64,000 bases of DNA. Source: Paenibacillus timonensis. Its GTDB lineage: Bacteria; Bacillota; Bacilli; Paenibacillales; Paenibacillaceae. Every line of letters starts with the position of its first letter. Position 1 is the first letter of the stretch. Of this stretch, positions 63,151 through 64,000 are shown one piece after another. A program made the translations under genes and the position numbers. Under the pieces are notes generated by a model. It made no database searches and was not told the origin of the DNA. It was given only the letters and a program-made list of their open reading frames with translations. The stretch spans positions 1 to 64,000 of the forward strand of contig NZ_WNZY01000027.1 of NCBI RefSeq assembly GCF_009725205.1, read 5' to 3'.

Positions 63151-63344
63151 ATTTTCCCCCAAATCGGTTGGAAGGGCTCAGGTACATGATATCCTTATAT
63201 ACTTATACCCTGCCTGTCCGGCTATTCGTCCCTTTAGTAACCTGACTTTATGACAATTTAAAGGGTACTTCCAGTCGTCGGCACTTCATTCAAATGTTAA
63301 AGCAACTTTTCACAAAATGCAATACATTCAGCAAAAGCGGAATG

Positions 63345-63382
63345 CAAAAAAACGGACCTCCTCGTAGAGAAGGCCCGTTTTG
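63345..63382 (-). terminator. Terminator of ppc
   Basis: A stem of about 12 bp (ACGGGCCT...CTC against GAG...AGGTCCGT) followed on the minus strand by TTTTTTT. It lies 28 bp after the ppc stop. Confidence 0.85.
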
Positions 63383-63409
63383 ACTTTCCTGTCGATAAAT
63401 CTGCAGGTA

Positions 63410-64000
63410 TCAACCCGTATTCCGGAGACCTGCGGCAATTCCGTTAATCGTAAGCAACACTTCACGCAGCAGTTCGGCATCATCCTGACCTTGGTCTCGC
63501 GCCGTGCGCAGCTCCGTCAAGAGCTGTACCTGCAAATAGCTAAGCGGATCGACATATGGGTTACGCAAGCGGATAGATTCTTGCAGCCCAGGTATGTTAT
63601 CGAGGATCTCGGTAATGCCGGTGATTTTCAACACCATTTCCCGAGTCAAGCGGAACTCCTCTTCAATTTGGCTGAGGATGCGATCCTTAACCTCGTCATC
63701 CGAGCACATTTTCGCATACTCTTTAGCAATCACCAGATCTGCTTTGATCAACGCGAACTGTAGTGTATCAACCACCGTTCTGAAGAATGAGAAATGCTGA
63801 TACATATTTTGAAGAACCTTGAGGTTCTCTTCGTTGTTTTGGTAGAAGTCCATCAGACCGGTCCCCGCTGCGTACCAGGCTGGGAACAAGTACCGGCTTT
63901 GCGTCCAGGCAAACACCCATGGAATCGCCCGCAGGTCCTCAAACCGATCGCTATTCTTGCGCTTGGAAGGACGGGAACCGATATTCAACTCGCCGACCTC
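63410..64000 (-). CDS. ppc: Phosphoenolpyruvate carboxylase, C-terminal part (cut by window edge)
   Basis: The last 196 residues of PEP carboxylase, which adds bicarbonate to PEP to give oxaloacetate and refill the TCA cycle. The frame is open to the window edge; the first visible residues are EVGELNIGSRPSKRKNSDRF. The conserved LRAIPWVFAWTQSR is present, and the C terminus GLRNTG equals the family (Q/R)NTG end. The 5' part, with the catalytic His and Arg loops, lies outside. Next to it, sigW starts on the same strand after a terminator. Confidence 0.97.
   Translation of the reverse strand, partial: EVGELNIGSRPSKRKNSDRFEDLRAIPWVFAWTQSRYLFPAWYAAGTGLMDFYQNNEENLKVLQNMYQHFSFFRTVVDTLQFALIKADLVIAKEYAKMCSDDEVKDRILSQIEEEFRLTREMVLKITGITEILDNIPGLQESIRLRNPYVDPLSYLQVQLLTELRTARDQGQDDAELLREVLLTINGIAAGLRNTG

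Overview
The window looks like a chromosomal segment of a Paenibacillus-type member of the Bacillota. This rests on the gene families: Paenibacillus-style sensor AraC regulators next to LplB/YtcP-type sugar ABC transporters, two S-layer-homology (SLH) anchored giant exoproteins, and the conserved order sigW-rsiW-cdaA-cdaR-glmM-glmS with a glmS ribozyme. Base composition is intermediate, Shine-Dalgarno sites are strong, and many intergenic hairpins end in T runs. The species cannot be named from the sequence alone.

Layout. (1) 1-7457: a minus-strand sugar operon (two permeases, solute-binding lipoprotein, GH130 glycosidase/phosphorylase) with a divergent membrane-sensor AraC regulator; a 170-bp element with perfect 13-bp terminal inverted repeats sits inside the operon. 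(2) 7458-14269: a 23-codon leader ORF overlaps by ATGA a 2139-residue secreted protein that joins an endonuclease/exonuclease/phosphatase (EEP) domain, a polysaccharide lyase family 8 (PL8) domain, two discoidin and two FN3 domains, and three SLH repeats. (3) 14327-25052: a DUF554 membrane protein, an RlmA-type methyltransferase, and a run of small redox genes with local regulators (ArsR + old yellow enzyme, SDR, aldo/keto reductase + MocR, hydrolase, cupin + TetR). Many of these have visible operators. (4) 23970-34074: a second sugar locus with a sensor AraC, two paralogous binding proteins, one permease pair and two Gfo/Idh/MocA dehydrogenases. (5) 34257-43604: chemoreceptor, TetR-controlled ABC exporter, VOC protein, second SLH surface protein and a 56-residue membrane protein in front of it. 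(6) 43829-54850: a small membrane protein, a kinase-like/AAA/GAF/LuxR regulator that lacks its kinase N-lobe and is frameshifted inside the LuxR helix-turn-helix, then regulator/enzyme pairs (MerR, epimerase, TetR + SDR, MerR + double AHSA1, DJ-1). (7) 55089-64000: glmS with a ribozyme, glmM, cdaR, cdaA, rsiW, sigW and the 3' end of ppc, which links cell-wall precursor supply, c-di-AMP synthesis and envelope-stress control.

How it fits together. The left half is mainly about capturing and degrading external glycans: surface-tethered lyase outside, binding lipoproteins and permeases at the membrane, GH130 and dehydrogenases inside. The middle is an accessory stress and redox region with many one-component regulators. 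The right end is core envelope housekeeping. The points most worth follow-up are the EEP-PL8 fusion with its coupled leader ORF, the glmS ribozyme with an insertion of about 140 nt in P1, and two short inverted-repeat element families.
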